Origin: Rhodococcus opacus
Lineage (GTDB): Bacteria; Actinomycetota; Actinomycetes; Mycobacteriales; Mycobacteriaceae
DNA length: 64,000 nucleotides
Direction: 5' to 3'
Assembly: GCF_012396235.1 (NCBI RefSeq)
Contig: NZ_JAAXPA010000009.1
Span: 1 to 64,000 of the forward strand
Below, in pieces: positions 28,512 through 38,373 of the stretch. The notes under the pieces are model-generated. The model made no database searches. It was not told where the DNA came from and saw only the letters and a list, made by a program, of their open reading frames with translations. A program made the translations under genes and the position numbers. Positions within the stretch are counted from its first letter, which is position 1. Each line of letters begins with the position of its first letter.

Positions 28512-28964
28512 ATGGATGATTCGTTGCGTCTGGACGGGCTCGATCGGCAGATCGTTGCGCGGCTGGAGCGCAACGCACGGTCCAGCTTCGCCACCATCGG
28601 CGCCGAGGTCGGCCTGTCCGCACCCGCCGTGAAGCGTCGGGTCGATCGACTGGTCGAGTCCGGGGTGATCACCGGATTCCATGCGGCGCTCGATCCGCGT
28701 GCTCTCGGCCACGGCGTCGAGGTGTTCGTCGAGTTGTACTGCAGCGGTCGCACCTCGGCCGTCGAGATCGCACGGATCGTGTCCCGCCACGCCGAGGTTC
28801 AGGAGGCGTACACCGTCACCGGCGATGCCAACGCCCTCCTCCGCGTCCGCACCACCGACACGGCACACCTCGAACGCACGCTGGAGAATCTGCGGTCGGA
28901 GCCGGCCGTCCTTCAGACCAAGAGCAGCGTCGTCCTCAGCCGGCTGATACCGCCCGCCGATTGA
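28512..28964 (+). CDS. Lrp/AsnC-family transcriptional regulator
   Basis: A 150-residue regulator. The N-terminal helix-turn-helix reads IVARLERNARSSFATIGAEVGLS then APAVKRRVDRLVESGVI. The C-terminal RAM ligand-binding domain contains VEVFVELYCSG and EAYTVTGDANALLRVR. It is divergent from ddaH-rocD with an 81-nt shared region and probably controls them in response to an amino acid. It corresponds in arrangement to Rv2324 beside rocD in M. tuberculosis. Confidence 0.92.
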   Translation: MDDSLRLDGLDRQIVARLERNARSSFATIGAEVGLSAPAVKRRVDRLVESGVITGFHAALDPRALGHGVEVFVELYCSGRTSAVEIARIVSRHAEVQEAYTVTGDANALLRVRTTDTAHLERTLENLRSEPAVLQTKSSVVLSRLIPPAD

Positions 28965-28991
28965 TCCACTCGCTCCACCGTCGGAGACGAC

Positions 28992-29024
28992 AGTGCCCCA
29001 GCAACCGTGGATTGCTGGGGCACT
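28992..29024. terminator. Bidirectional terminator between the Lrp-type gene and esxT
   Basis: AGTGCCCCAGCAA and its exact complement form a perfect 13-bp stem with a 7-nt loop between two convergent genes. Confidence 0.75.
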
Positions 29025-29042
29025 CGACGTGTCACGCGAAGA

Positions 29043-29330
29043 TCAGAGCCACGCCGTGGCGTTCCGGTCTTCCGCAGTCTGCATGTCGACGGCGCCGTCC
29101 TGGACGACCTTCGAGATCGTCTGCAGAACCTGGAGCAGATCCTCGTGGGAGCTGTCCCACTTCGCCTGCACAGCTTGGTAGTTCTCCCGCGCACCGCTCT
29201 CCCACTGCGCGACGAGCCCGTTGACGTAGCCCCGGAGCTCGTCATGCGTCTCGCGCAGCTTCGCCTCGTTCGACTTGATGTCGCTCGCCAGCGCCTGCAA
29301 CTCGGCAAATCCGTACTTCAATGAAGACAT
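29043..29330 (-). CDS. esxT: WXG100 protein EsxT (ESX-4)
   Basis: A 95-residue WXG100 protein. Two helices flank the WESG turn (QWESGARENYQAVQAKW). No signal peptide. It is the second of the esxU-esxT pair, which form a heterodimer secreted by or gating ESX-4. I use the ATG at 29330 (MSSLKYGFAEL), preceded by GAGGGGAGC. It is the last gene of the ESX-4 minus-strand unit. Confidence 0.9.
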   Translation of the reverse strand: MSSLKYGFAELQALASDIKSNEAKLRETHDELRGYVNGLVAQWESGARENYQAVQAKWDSSHEDLLQVLQTISKVVQDGAVDMQTAEDRNATAWL

Positions 29331-29373
29331 TCGGTGCTCCCCTCGAGCGTGGTAATTGTTGTCGGCGCCGGCG

Positions 29374-29691
29374 TCAGATGTCGAGCGATCCCGAAGCTCC
29401 GGCCGCATGAATCGCGTCCTGGTTGGCCTGCTCGGCGGCGTCGTATCCCTTGCCGTTCTCGCGGATCTTCACCGCAATCTCGTCCAGCGAGTCCTGCATG
29501 CGGCGCGCAGCGTCTCCGTACCGCGCCATCAGCTCCATGAACGCCACCTGGGCTCCACCCTGCCAGGCCGAAGACGACTCCTCGCAACGGCCCTTGAGGC
29601 TGTTGATCGTGCCCTGCAGCTGGCTGTTCACCGTCTGCACGTGATTGGCCGCGACCTCCATCTGGCCGACATCGGTAACAACTCCCGCCAT
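29374..29691 (-). CDS. esxU: WXG100 protein EsxU (ESX-4)
   Basis: A 105-residue WXG100 protein with the turn AWQGGAQVAF. GYDAAEQ near the C-terminus fits the YxxxE secretion signal expected on one partner of each WXG100 pair. A GGAGTC ribosome binding site lies 5 nt before the ATG at 29691; the frame is open upstream but lacks such a site. It lies 43 nt upstream of esxT. Confidence 0.9.
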   Translation of the reverse strand: MAGVVTDVGQMEVAANHVQTVNSQLQGTINSLKGRCEESSSAWQGGAQVAFMELMARYGDAARRMQDSLDEIAVKIRENGKGYDAAEQANQDAIHAAGASGSLDI

Positions 29692-29782
29692 TGTGACTCC
29701 TTCTGTTCTCGGTGCGGCGGCCCCCTCTGGACTGCCCGCATTCACCCCTACACAAGATTGGACGCATCAACCGCCCAATCGG

Positions 29783-29818
29783 TTCCACCACGGTGGAAGT
29801 TTTCTCGGCGACGAGAAA
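29783..29818 (-). terminator. Two small adjacent hairpins between the Rv3446c-like gene and esxU
   Basis: TTCCACC/GGTGGAA and TTTCTCG-GCGA-CGAGAAA (a tetraloop hairpin) lie just after the upstream stop. They could attenuate or process the transcript, setting esxUT expression apart from eccC. Confidence 0.35.
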
Positions 29819-29822
29819 GGGG

Positions 29823-31217
29823 TCACCGAACTATCACCAGTGACCGCACGACCTCTTCGCACACGCTCTCGATCGACTCCCACTCCTCCGCCAGGAACTG
29901 ACAGCCGACGCTCACCTGGAGGTCGCGTTCGACGAGTACGTGCCACCGCACCACGGAGCTCGCGTCGGGAAACTCGCTGTACGCGATGCCGGGTCGACCT
30001 CCGAAGACGACATCGCGCTCCAGTTCGCCGAACAGCTCGGGACGGCCACGCTGCGCAATCTTCGCCGCGAGCGTCACCGCCACTTCGTCGTATCCGGAAT
30101 CCTCTCGAACCGCGTTCTGCGTGATGATGATTCGCCTGTCGGCTCCCACCGCAGGCACCAACTCCACTCGCGATCCGGCAGAAGCCGACGCGGCGGGCGC
30201 CCGCTCCTTCCACCCACTCGGCAGTGTCACGCGAATTCCGCCCACCTCGAGGTCCGCCGCCGCGGTGGCGGTCGTGGTGGCCGGCACCGCGGATCGGGTG
30301 GTCGTCGTGACCGGAGCCGCCGGTGCCGCACTCGCGTCCAGAGCACGGACGGATTCGGTGCCGGTACCGGGCTCCCGAAGAGTGAACACGAGAACAGCTC
30401 CGACGACGACAGCCAGCACCGCAACCACCGCGAAGAACGTCGGCCGCGTGCTCCGTCGGTCACCGCGCTCCGATCCCTGCAGCGCCGGTTCGAGCCAGTT
30501 CGCCTGCGGCACAGCCATCGTGGTCAGCTCGTCCGAAGAGTCGACCAGGCTGGACGCGAGTGCGCGCGCGATCTCTTCACCGGTGACGATCCGGACGTCG
30601 GCGTTCGGGGACGCGTGGGCGATCACGGCGTCACGCATCGTTGTGCGCTCCTGCGACTCTCCGCCGCCGGTCAGGAGTATTCCGTCGACCGGCCGATCAC
30701 CGCGGGCTCGCGCACCGAGTTCCACTATCGCTGTCGCCCACTCCTCGATCCCCTCGTCGGGGCAGAGCGACGGATCGTGCTCGCATTCGACGACCCGGTA
30801 TCCGCCGACCTCGCCGACCACGTAGCTGGCCGTTGCACCCACGGTCCGGCTTTCGAGCACCACCCATCGGCCACCCGACACCGCAGCACCCTCGGCCGCC
30901 GCCACGGCAACGGGAACCAGCACCGTGTCGGCGGCAACGCGCGACCCCGCGTCGGACAGCGCGTTCCGCCTCGCGGAACCCCATTCCGTCGGGTGTGACA
31001 TCACTGCCGTCGCGATCGGCGCCGCCTCCCCCGCACCGTCGATCACAGACCGGAACATCGTTGCCAGGGCGTCGGACACCGCGAGAACTCCGCCATCGAC
31101 GTCGACGTACTCGTCGTCGACGAAGCACAGCGGCGTCATCTCGTGAGCTGCCGTCGTCACGCCCTGAGCGCAGGACCACATGCCGGATTCAGTGAGATGA
31201 ATCGCGACCGACGACAT
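29823..31217 (-). CDS. Type VII secretion-associated membrane protein, Rv3446c family
   Basis: A 464-residue protein. The N-terminal half has an Hsp70/actin-like layout (SSVAIHLTESGMW, AVAAAEGAAVSGG, DGILLTGGGESQERTTMRDAV). A transmembrane helix lies at about 257-278, followed by an exported domain (GGIRVTLPSGWKERAP, VRWHVLVERDLQVSVGCQ). This is the organisation of the family found in ESX-4 loci. The ATG shares one nucleotide with the eccC TGA (TGATG). An open frame continues upstream of 31217, but there it only shadows eccC. Its molecular role in secretion is not established. Confidence 0.85.
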   Translation of the reverse strand: MSSVAIHLTESGMWSCAQGVTTAAHEMTPLCFVDDEYVDVDGGVLAVSDALATMFRSVIDGAGEAAPIATAVMSHPTEWGSARRNALSDAGSRVAADTVLVPVAVAAAEGAAVSGGRWVVLESRTVGATASYVVGEVGGYRVVECEHDPSLCPDEGIEEWATAIVELGARARGDRPVDGILLTGGGESQERTTMRDAVIAHASPNADVRIVTGEEIARALASSLVDSSDELTTMAVPQANWLEPALQGSERGDRRSTRPTFFAVVAVLAVVVGAVLVFTLREPGTGTESVRALDASAAPAAPVTTTTRSAVPATTTATAAADLEVGGIRVTLPSGWKERAPAASASAGSRVELVPAVGADRRIIITQNAVREDSGYDEVAVTLAAKIAQRGRPELFGELERDVVFGGRPGIAYSEFPDASSVVRWHVLVERDLQVSVGCQFLAEEWESIESVCEEVVRSLVIVR

Positions 31218-34200
31218 CACAGCGGCGGCATCCACGCGAGCTGGATCAGGCCGGTACCCGCACGGTTGACCAGCGTTCCGCGCCCGGGAGGCATCGCACT
31301 CGGACGAACGGTGCCGATGAGATTGCCCTCCTCCCTGTTGCCACTCATCACGAGGCCCGTCGACTGCAGATCGCGCAAGCGTGCGATGACCGGTTCGTAC
31401 ATTGCCCGTGCCGCACCGCCGGAGCGGCGCGCGATGATCAGGTGGAATCCGATGTCGCGGGCGTGCGGCAGGAATTCGACGATCGCGGCGACCGGGTTGC
31501 CGCTCGAGGTCACGACGAGGTCGTAGTCGTCGATGACGACGAAGACTTCGGGTCCCGACCACCAGGACCGGTCGCGCTGCTGCTGGCGATTGAAGCCGGG
31601 GCCTGGCATGCGTCCCTTCAGCAGGATCGCGAGGTCCCTCATGTTCGTCGTCAGCACGTCCTCGGACGGCGCGTACGAGGCCAGGTGCTCCGTCTCGACG
31701 ACGCCGAGCATCGTGCGCCGATAGTCGCCGAGAATGATCTTCGCCTGTTTGCTCGTGTTCGATGCCATGATGCCCTCGCAGATGTTCCGCAGGAGGGTCG
31801 TCTTTCCGCATTCGGTGTCGCCGAACACCAGGAAGTGGGGCTGCTCGGCGAAGTTCAGGAACGTCGGAGCCAACTCCGCCTCGTCGAGACCGATCGGAAT
31901 CTGCAGACAGGCCTGCGCCGGATCGAGGTAGGACGGCCACCCCCCGGCCGCATGGAGCACGTCGTCGCGGGCGATCTGTGCAGGCAGCATTCGCACTGCC
32001 GGCGCGGGCCGGCCGTGTGTCGCGGCGGCGATGAACGACACCGCGTACGCCACACCGGATGCCAGGTCGGTCGGATCCGAGCTCCCGTCGATCCTCGGCA
32101 ACCCGACGAGCAGATGCAGGCTGTCGCGGGTCATGCCGCGTCCGGGTCGGCCTTCGGGAACGAGTGCCGCGGTCTTCCGACCGAGGTCGGAATCCGAGGG
32201 ATCACCGAGGCGCAGCTCGATCCGAGTGCCGAGCTGATCTTTGAGCGCCGGCCGGACCTCGCCCCACCGTGAGGCGGTGAGCACGACGTGCACACCGTAC
32301 GACAACCCCTGGGACGCAAGGTTGGTGATTTGCTGTTCGAGAGCCTCGAAGTCCTGACGAACGCTGCCGAAACCGTCGATCACCAGGAAGACGTCCCCGA
32401 ACGGATCCTGCGCGACCCCGGCCGCCGCGCCGCCGCTGCCGGGATCGGTGGCGCGCAGTCGCCGGAACTCGGCCATCGACTCGACCCCGAGTTCGCGGAA
32501 ACGCTCCTCGCGCTGACGCACGATGGTGTTCATCTCCGCGATGGTGCGACGCACCCGATCGACGTCGAGGCGGTTGGCGACCGAGCCGACGTGCGGCAGT
32601 CCCGACAGTCCGGCGAGCGTGCCACCACCGAAGTCGAGGCAGTAGAACTGCACCTGCTCCGCGGAATGGGTGGCAGCCAACGACGTGATGAGCGTGCGGA
32701 TCGCAGTCGACTTGCCCGACTGCGGCCCGCCCACCACCGCCATGTTGCCGGTGGACCCGGACAGATCCACGACCAGGGGGTCGCGCCTCTGGTCGTAGGG
32801 CCTGTCGATGATTCCGATCGGTGTGCGCAGCGAGCTCAGCGCGGGAACCGGTTCGGCGAGAACCGACCTCGGCAGCATCTGGTCGAGGCTCGGCGCGGCG
32901 TCGAGCGGCCGGAGCCACACCTCATGGGCTCGCGGTCCGCGACCCGTGATCCGTTCGACCACGACGTCCATGGTGGTGCGGATCTCCGTCGGCTCCTCGG
33001 CCAGGTGGAGCGACTGTGGTTCGTCGTGGATCTCGACGACGTCGAGCGCGACCGGTGCAGCCGTGAAGATCTTGGGCCGCAGCTCGACAGCCGCCTCACC
33101 CGGCCGTCGGACACTGTCTTCCCGGCTGCCCTCGTAGGTACCGGACACGTACGAGGCCTGGAAGCGGACGATCTCCGCGGAATCGCATTTGAGGTATCCG
33201 GCACCCGGGGTCGCGGGCAGGTGGTAGGCGTCCGGAACGCCGAGCACCGTGCGCGATTCGTTGGCCGAGAACGTCTTGAGACCGATGCGGTACGACAGGT
33301 GGCTGTCGAGCCCCCGCAGTTTGCCCTCCTCGAGCCTCTGACTCGCCAACAGTAGGTGGATGTGCAGCGACCGGCCGAGCCTGCCGATCGCGACGAAGAG
33401 GTCCGCGAACTCGGGCTGCTGACTGAGCAGTTCGGAGAATTCGTCGACGACGATGAACAATGCGGGCAGCGGGTCGAGGTCGGCGCCCGCCTGGCGGGCC
33501 TTCTCGTATTCGGTGACGTTCGCGAAGTTCCCGGAGGAGCGCAGGAGTTCCTGACGCCGATTCATCTCCCCGGCGAGTGCGTCCCGCATCCGGTCGACCA
33601 TCGCGAGTTCCTCGGCCAGGTTGGTGATCACCGCGGCGACGTGCGGAGCCTCCTCGAGTCCGAGGAACGTGGCGCCGCCCTTGAAATCGACGAGGACGAG
33701 GTTGAGCGCGTCGGGCGAATGCGTCGCGATCAGGCCGAGCACCAACGTCCGCAGGAACTCCGACTTACCCGAACCGGTGGCCCCGATGCACAGGCCGTGT
33801 GGCCCCATGCCGTTCTCGGCCGACTCCTTGAGGTCGATCTCGACCGGGTGGCCGTCCACTCCGACACCGATCGGGACCCGCAGCCGGTCGCGGCCCTGGC
33901 GGGGCAGCCACGCGTGATCCGGGTTGAGACGGCCGACGTCGCCGATCCCCAGCATCTGGCTCCACGTCTGCACCGGCTGATCGTCGTCGCCCGCGTCCAC
34001 TGCCGTCTGCGACGCCGTCCGGTACGGCGCGAGTCGCCGGGCCAGCGTTTCGGCCTGATGAGCGCTGACGAGGTCTGCTGTCGCGAACATCTCCACGCCC
34101 GCTCCGCTGCGGGCGCCGAGGGATCCGTCCTGCGCCACCAGCTGGAGTCCTCGTGTGGCCGTCAGTCGCGGGCAGAAGCCACTGATGTCGAGAACGGAGA

Positions 34201-35218
34201 CCGAGTCGACCCCGCCGTCGGTGATCATCCCCGATTCGCCCTCCAGAATCCCACCGTCGACGACGATGACGAACTGCGGGACACCGGGGGCGGCGGGAGC
34301 ATTGCGCGAGAATCGGTTTCGCATCGACAGCTGGGGGCCGAGCGAAGATTCGAGTTCGAGGATCGAGCCGTAGATCATGCGGGACGAACCGACACCGTCG
34401 GACGAATCCGGATGCTGCGCGTGCGGCAGCCACTTGGCCCAGTCCCACTCGTGCTCGGTGTCGGGGCCGCACACGACGGCGACGAGGAGGTTGTCCGGGC
34501 CGTGGAATGCGCACAACTGCATGAGCATCGACCGCACCAGGGACCGTGCCGTACCGCGTTCCCCATCCACGGAGATGGCCGCGAAGCCGCGCAGCGACAC
34601 TGCAGTGGGCAGATCCTGAACGACGGAGTGCGCGCGGACGAAGCGACGAAGCGACACCGCGGCAACCGGTTCCAGATCCTCCACCGGTCCGGTCTCCGGT
34701 GCGATCAGGCGGGTTGCGAGGCGCTGGCTTCCCCGGCCGACGCGCACGTGGCAGTAGTCGGGGTCGGTGATGCGGCGCTCCCACATGCGCGCCGTGCCTG
34801 CGATGGTCCACAGCAGACCGGGTTCGGGGTGACTCCAGTCGAGCGCCTTTCGCTGCTGCTCGGCGGTCTCGTCGACGTCGCGGCGCAACTGATCGAGGTA
34901 GCGCAGGTAATCTTTGCGGTCTTCGTTGGCCTCCGCCGCTTTCGGGCCGCCACGGCCGCCACCGGCGAGCATGCCGAGCATCGACACCATCATCATGACG
35001 GGAAAGAGCATCGACATCGGATTGCGGGCCATGCCCGACGAGAACATCAGGGCCATCATCCCGACCATGGCGACGACCATGACCACGGGAAGGAGCTTGG
35101 TCAGAAGGTTTCCCGGTACCAGGCGTGGAATCTCGGGCGGAGCCTGCAGACTCACTTCGCCGCCCGGGATACGCGGTACTTCCCGTCGCGCCTTGCGCAC
35201 GAACCGAATAGTGCTCAC
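31217..35218 (-). CDS. eccC4: ESX-4 type VII secretion ATPase EccC
   Basis: A 1333-residue FtsK/SpoIIIE-type ATPase. The N-terminus has two hydrophobic segments (about 37-62 and 66-86). Three ATPase domains follow with Walker A motifs GATGSGKSE (about 477), GGPQSGKST (about 828) and GDTECGKTT (about 1131). LVLVDFKGGATFLGLE and LFIVVDEFSELLSQQPEF belong to the first domain. It is a single polypeptide, unlike the split EccCa/EccCb of ESX-1. It recognises WXG100 substrates and powers transport. The GTG start is preceded by GGGGGGCGAG. Confidence 0.96.
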   Translation of the reverse strand: MSTIRFVRKARREVPRIPGGEVSLQAPPEIPRLVPGNLLTKLLPVVMVVAMVGMMALMFSSGMARNPMSMLFPVMMMVSMLGMLAGGGRGGPKAAEANEDRKDYLRYLDQLRRDVDETAEQQRKALDWSHPEPGLLWTIAGTARMWERRITDPDYCHVRVGRGSQRLATRLIAPETGPVEDLEPVAAVSLRRFVRAHSVVQDLPTAVSLRGFAAISVDGERGTARSLVRSMLMQLCAFHGPDNLLVAVVCGPDTEHEWDWAKWLPHAQHPDSSDGVGSSRMIYGSILELESSLGPQLSMRNRFSRNAPAAPGVPQFVIVVDGGILEGESGMITDGGVDSVSVLDISGFCPRLTATRGLQLVAQDGSLGARSGAGVEMFATADLVSAHQAETLARRLAPYRTASQTAVDAGDDDQPVQTWSQMLGIGDVGRLNPDHAWLPRQGRDRLRVPIGVGVDGHPVEIDLKESAENGMGPHGLCIGATGSGKSEFLRTLVLGLIATHSPDALNLVLVDFKGGATFLGLEEAPHVAAVITNLAEELAMVDRMRDALAGEMNRRQELLRSSGNFANVTEYEKARQAGADLDPLPALFIVVDEFSELLSQQPEFADLFVAIGRLGRSLHIHLLLASQRLEEGKLRGLDSHLSYRIGLKTFSANESRTVLGVPDAYHLPATPGAGYLKCDSAEIVRFQASYVSGTYEGSREDSVRRPGEAAVELRPKIFTAAPVALDVVEIHDEPQSLHLAEEPTEIRTTMDVVVERITGRGPRAHEVWLRPLDAAPSLDQMLPRSVLAEPVPALSSLRTPIGIIDRPYDQRRDPLVVDLSGSTGNMAVVGGPQSGKSTAIRTLITSLAATHSAEQVQFYCLDFGGGTLAGLSGLPHVGSVANRLDVDRVRRTIAEMNTIVRQREERFRELGVESMAEFRRLRATDPGSGGAAAGVAQDPFGDVFLVIDGFGSVRQDFEALEQQITNLASQGLSYGVHVVLTASRWGEVRPALKDQLGTRIELRLGDPSDSDLGRKTAALVPEGRPGRGMTRDSLHLLVGLPRIDGSSDPTDLASGVAYAVSFIAAATHGRPAPAVRMLPAQIARDDVLHAAGGWPSYLDPAQACLQIPIGLDEAELAPTFLNFAEQPHFLVFGDTECGKTTLLRNICEGIMASNTSKQAKIILGDYRRTMLGVVETEHLASYAPSEDVLTTNMRDLAILLKGRMPGPGFNRQQQRDRSWWSGPEVFVVIDDYDLVVTSSGNPVAAIVEFLPHARDIGFHLIIARRSGGAARAMYEPVIARLRDLQSTGLVMSGNREEGNLIGTVRPSAMPPGRGTLVNRAGTGLIQLAWMPPL

Positions 35219-35502
35219 TACTCGCCCCCCATGACTACAACCGCCCCGAAAAAACCGTGCAGCCGATCCGATCCCGGAACTCCGGGTCGCCCCCCTGGGC
35301 TCGATCCGCGAAGTCAGACACTAACCCATGAATGGCGATCGGGCATATAGAAGGTCCGCGCCCCTGCCGGACACTGGAGGCGGCGCTCGCGGTGTCGTAA
35401 GGTCACCGGTGATCAAATCGGATGACGATCTGTGACCGGTCGTCGATCGGTGTCGTAACGGCGCAGATGGGGTTGTGCGTCGCAGAGTTGGGGGAAATCG
35501 CA

Positions 35503-36975
35503 GTGTCCATCACCCATGACGAATCGCGGGGATCCGCCTCGTCCACCCGTCCCGGTGCCGCAGCAGATCTCTGCCGGATCACCGTCCTGTCGACGCATTC
35601 GCAGGTCGACATGGCCGTGCCGTTCGGTGTGCCGCTGGCCATCCTCGTTCCGGGCATCGTCGACACCATCCGCACCCATCGCAGTACCAACGACTTCGAC
35701 GACTCGCTCGAACAGTACGAACCCAGCGAGTGGGTTCTCGCGAAGATCGGGCACTCGCCGCTCTCGACCACGCTGACGTTGCACGAACACGGAATCCGCG
35801 ACGGTGACCTCCTCGTACTGCAGAGCGTGCACGCCAGCGCGCCACCGCCGCTGTTCGACGACATCATGTACAACGTGGCGATCGCCGACGCCGAGGGCGA
35901 CCGTGAGTGGACCCGGGGTTCCGCACGGGTCGTAGGCTCCGTCGCCGCGGTACTCGGCACCGTCGTCGGATCGTTCGCGCTGCTGTGGTCCGGAGCGGGG
36001 ACCGAAGGATTCCTGGGGGCGGGATGTGCACTCGCGGCGGCCCTACTGTTCCTGATCGCCGGCGCGGTCACCGGTCGAATCTACGGCGACGCGGCAAGCT
36101 CCGTCGTCCTCAGCGGATGCGCCGTTCCCCTCTCGTTCGCCGCGGGGATGCTGTTCGTGCCCGGCGGTCTCGGCGCTCCGCACCTGCTCCTCGGACTCGT
36201 GCTGGCGGGAACCACCGCCGTTCTTGCGCTGCGACTGGGCGGTGTCGGACTGCGATTGTTCACGGCCCTGTCGGTGACGTCCCTGTTCGGTTCGCTCGCC
36301 GCCCTCGTGGCGACCCTGTTCGGCAATCCGGTTTCCGCTGTCGGCGCAGGTGTCGTGGCGGCGGCGCTGATCGGACTCGCCTTCTCGGCACGGGTATCGA
36401 TCGTGCTGGCGAAGCTTCCACTGCCTCCCGTCCCGGCGCCGGGCACCTCGGTCGATCCGTCCGAGGACGACCCGGATGACGAGGTGACGATGCCATCGTT
36501 CGACTCTCTGGCACAGCGTGCGGCACGCGCCCGCAAGTACCTCACCGGTCTGGTCGGCGCGATGACGGTACTCGCCGTTTCCGGCGCCCTCATCGCGGCG
36601 CAACCTGGTGTGTCCGACGGAATCTTCTGGCCCGGGCTCTCTCTCGCCGTCGCCACCGCCGCCGTCCTGATGTTCCGAGGACGCACGTACAGCAGCGCCG
36701 AGCAGGCGGTACCGCTGATCGCGGGCGGGGTGACGATACTGGTTCTGCTGCTCACCGCCGCGGCCGTTGCCGTGCCCGACTTCGCCATCGCCTCGTTCGC
36801 CGTCGCGATCCTGTTCGCCGTCGGTGGGCTGGTACTGGGAATCCTCGCCCCCCGCCAGACGTTCTCACCCGTGATGCGACGGGTAGCCGAGCTCATCGAT
36901 CTGGCGGTGATCGCGTCGATCGTTCCGCTGGTGTGCTGGGTGACCGGTCTCTACTCGCTGATGCGTGGACTGTGA
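35503..36975 (+). CDS. eccD4: ESX-4 membrane channel protein EccD
   Basis: About 490 residues. The N-terminal ubiquitin-like domain (ITVLSTHSQVDMAVPFGVPLA) is followed by about 11 hydrophobic segments such as GSVAAVLGTVVGSFALLW and LIAGGVTILVLLLTAAAVAV. EccD forms the bulk of the inner-membrane pore of type VII systems. I start at GTG 35503 because GGGGGAA lies 6 nt upstream; an in-frame ATG at 35467 would add 12 residues. It is divergent from eccC4 and overlaps mycP4 by 4 nt. Confidence 0.92.
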   Translation: MSITHDESRGSASSTRPGAAADLCRITVLSTHSQVDMAVPFGVPLAILVPGIVDTIRTHRSTNDFDDSLEQYEPSEWVLAKIGHSPLSTTLTLHEHGIRDGDLLVLQSVHASAPPPLFDDIMYNVAIADAEGDREWTRGSARVVGSVAAVLGTVVGSFALLWSGAGTEGFLGAGCALAAALLFLIAGAVTGRIYGDAASSVVLSGCAVPLSFAAGMLFVPGGLGAPHLLLGLVLAGTTAVLALRLGGVGLRLFTALSVTSLFGSLAALVATLFGNPVSAVGAGVVAAALIGLAFSARVSIVLAKLPLPPVPAPGTSVDPSEDDPDDEVTMPSFDSLAQRAARARKYLTGLVGAMTVLAVSGALIAAQPGVSDGIFWPGLSLAVATAAVLMFRGRTYSSAEQAVPLIAGGVTILVLLLTAAAVAVPDFAIASFAVAILFAVGGLVLGILAPRQTFSPVMRRVAELIDLAVIASIVPLVCWVTGLYSLMRGL

Positions 36976-38363
36976 GGCGCCGGCTCATCCGCGTAGTCCT
37001 GGCCACCGCGGTCGTGGCAGTCACCGCCGCCGTGGGTCAGGGCGGCGCCTCTGCTGTCGTGCCCGCTCCCGTGGACGCCGGGCTCATTCCACCGAAGGAC
37101 AGCACGAAGGTCGAGAAACGCCGGCCGTGCAAAGACGCTGTGCGCGTGCCGGACGGTCCCGACGTTCCGGTTGCCCAGCGCGATCTCGACTTTCAATCGG
37201 TCTGGCCGATCACCCGGGGCGCCGGTCAGATCGTCGCGGTGATCGACACCGGCGTCTCCCCACATCCGCGACTTCCCGGCCTCATGGACGGCGGCGACCT
37301 CGTGGGGACGGAGACCGGCACGGTCGACTGCGACGCGCACGGCACGCTCGTCGCCGGGCTGATCGGCGCCGCTCAGGTTCCCGGTTCCGGCTTCTCCGGT
37401 GGTGCACCGGATTCCCGGATCCTGTCCATCCGGCAGACGAGTAGCGCGTACAACGCCGCAGGCCAGGCCGATCAGGTCGACAACGCGGGCAACTCGGTCG
37501 GCGGATACGGGAACGTTGCGACAATGGCGACGGCGATCCGGCGTGCAGCCGACTCGGGCGCCACGGTCATCAACATCTCCGAGGTCGCGTGCAAGACCGC
37601 CGCCGAGGGAATCGGCGATGGCGACCGGTACCTGGGGTCGGCCGTGAAATACGCCGTCACGGTGCACAACGCCGTGGTGGTCGCGGCGGCAGGGAACTTC
37701 GGTTCGGGAGAATGCAAGCTTCAGAATCCGGCACACGATCCCCTCCGTCCCGGCGCCGATCTGTGGGACTCCGTCAGCACCATCGCCAGTCCCGCCTGGT
37801 ACGACGACTACGTGCTGACCGTCGGCTCCGTCGAGGCGAACGGATCACCGAGCGAGTTCAGCCTGGCCGGCCCGTGGGTCGACGTGGCAGCTCCGGGATC
37901 CGGTCTGACATCACTGCATCCGAGCACGGGCGACCTGACGAATACGACGTACGGCGTGCAAGGCAACGCGGAGCCGGTGAAGGGCACGAGTTTCGCCGCG
38001 CCGTACGTCTCGGCGACCGTCGCACTGGTCCGCTCACGGTTCCCGCAACTGTCCGCACAGCAGGTCATGGCCCGGATCGAGGCCACAGCGCATGCGCCGG
38101 CGGAGGGGTGGAATACGTCTGTCGGGCACGGGATCATCGATCCGCTGGCCGCAGTCACCGCCGACGTTCCCCTCGACGGTGCCACCGTCGATCAGTCGAC
38201 TTCCGTCGCGGTCGAGGCGCTCCCGGCCGCTGCTCCCCCGGATCGTCGACCGCGCAACATCGCTGTCGCGGCAACAGGAACGCTGGGCGCCCTACTCGTG
38301 CTCGGCGTCCTGGCGTCCTTCCCACTCCGCCGGCGGTTCCAGTCGGCGACCGATCGGCGCTGA
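36972..38363 (+). CDS. mycP4: ESX-4 mycosin, subtilisin-like serine protease
   Basis: A 463-residue membrane-anchored protease. Signal peptide about 1-29. Catalytic triad D92 (VIDTG), H123 (DAHGTLVAG) and S340 (KGTSFAAP), with oxyanion N242. A C-terminal transmembrane helix near 430-450 precedes LRRRF. The GTG overlaps the eccD4 TGA (GTGA). Mycosins are needed for stability and function of the secretion complex. Confidence 0.94.
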   Translation: MRRRLIRVVLATAVVAVTAAVGQGGASAVVPAPVDAGLIPPKDSTKVEKRRPCKDAVRVPDGPDVPVAQRDLDFQSVWPITRGAGQIVAVIDTGVSPHPRLPGLMDGGDLVGTETGTVDCDAHGTLVAGLIGAAQVPGSGFSGGAPDSRILSIRQTSSAYNAAGQADQVDNAGNSVGGYGNVATMATAIRRAADSGATVINISEVACKTAAEGIGDGDRYLGSAVKYAVTVHNAVVVAAAGNFGSGECKLQNPAHDPLRPGADLWDSVSTIASPAWYDDYVLTVGSVEANGSPSEFSLAGPWVDVAAPGSGLTSLHPSTGDLTNTTYGVQGNAEPVKGTSFAAPYVSATVALVRSRFPQLSAQQVMARIEATAHAPAEGWNTSVGHGIIDPLAAVTADVPLDGATVDQSTSVAVEALPAAAPPDRRPRNIAVAATGTLGALLVLGVLASFPLRRRFQSATDRR

Positions 38364-38373
38364 CCGAACCCGC

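Noticed and set aside
31218..31940. Upstream extension of the Rv3446c-like frame to 31940
   Set aside because: This part overlaps eccC4 in another frame and has no protein-like features. The ATG at 31217 with a TGATG overlap is the natural start, so no frameshift or fusion is involved.
33356..35350. 664-codon plus-strand open frame across eccC4
   Set aside because: Antisense shadow of the ESX-4 ATPase gene with no ribosome binding site and a random-looking product.
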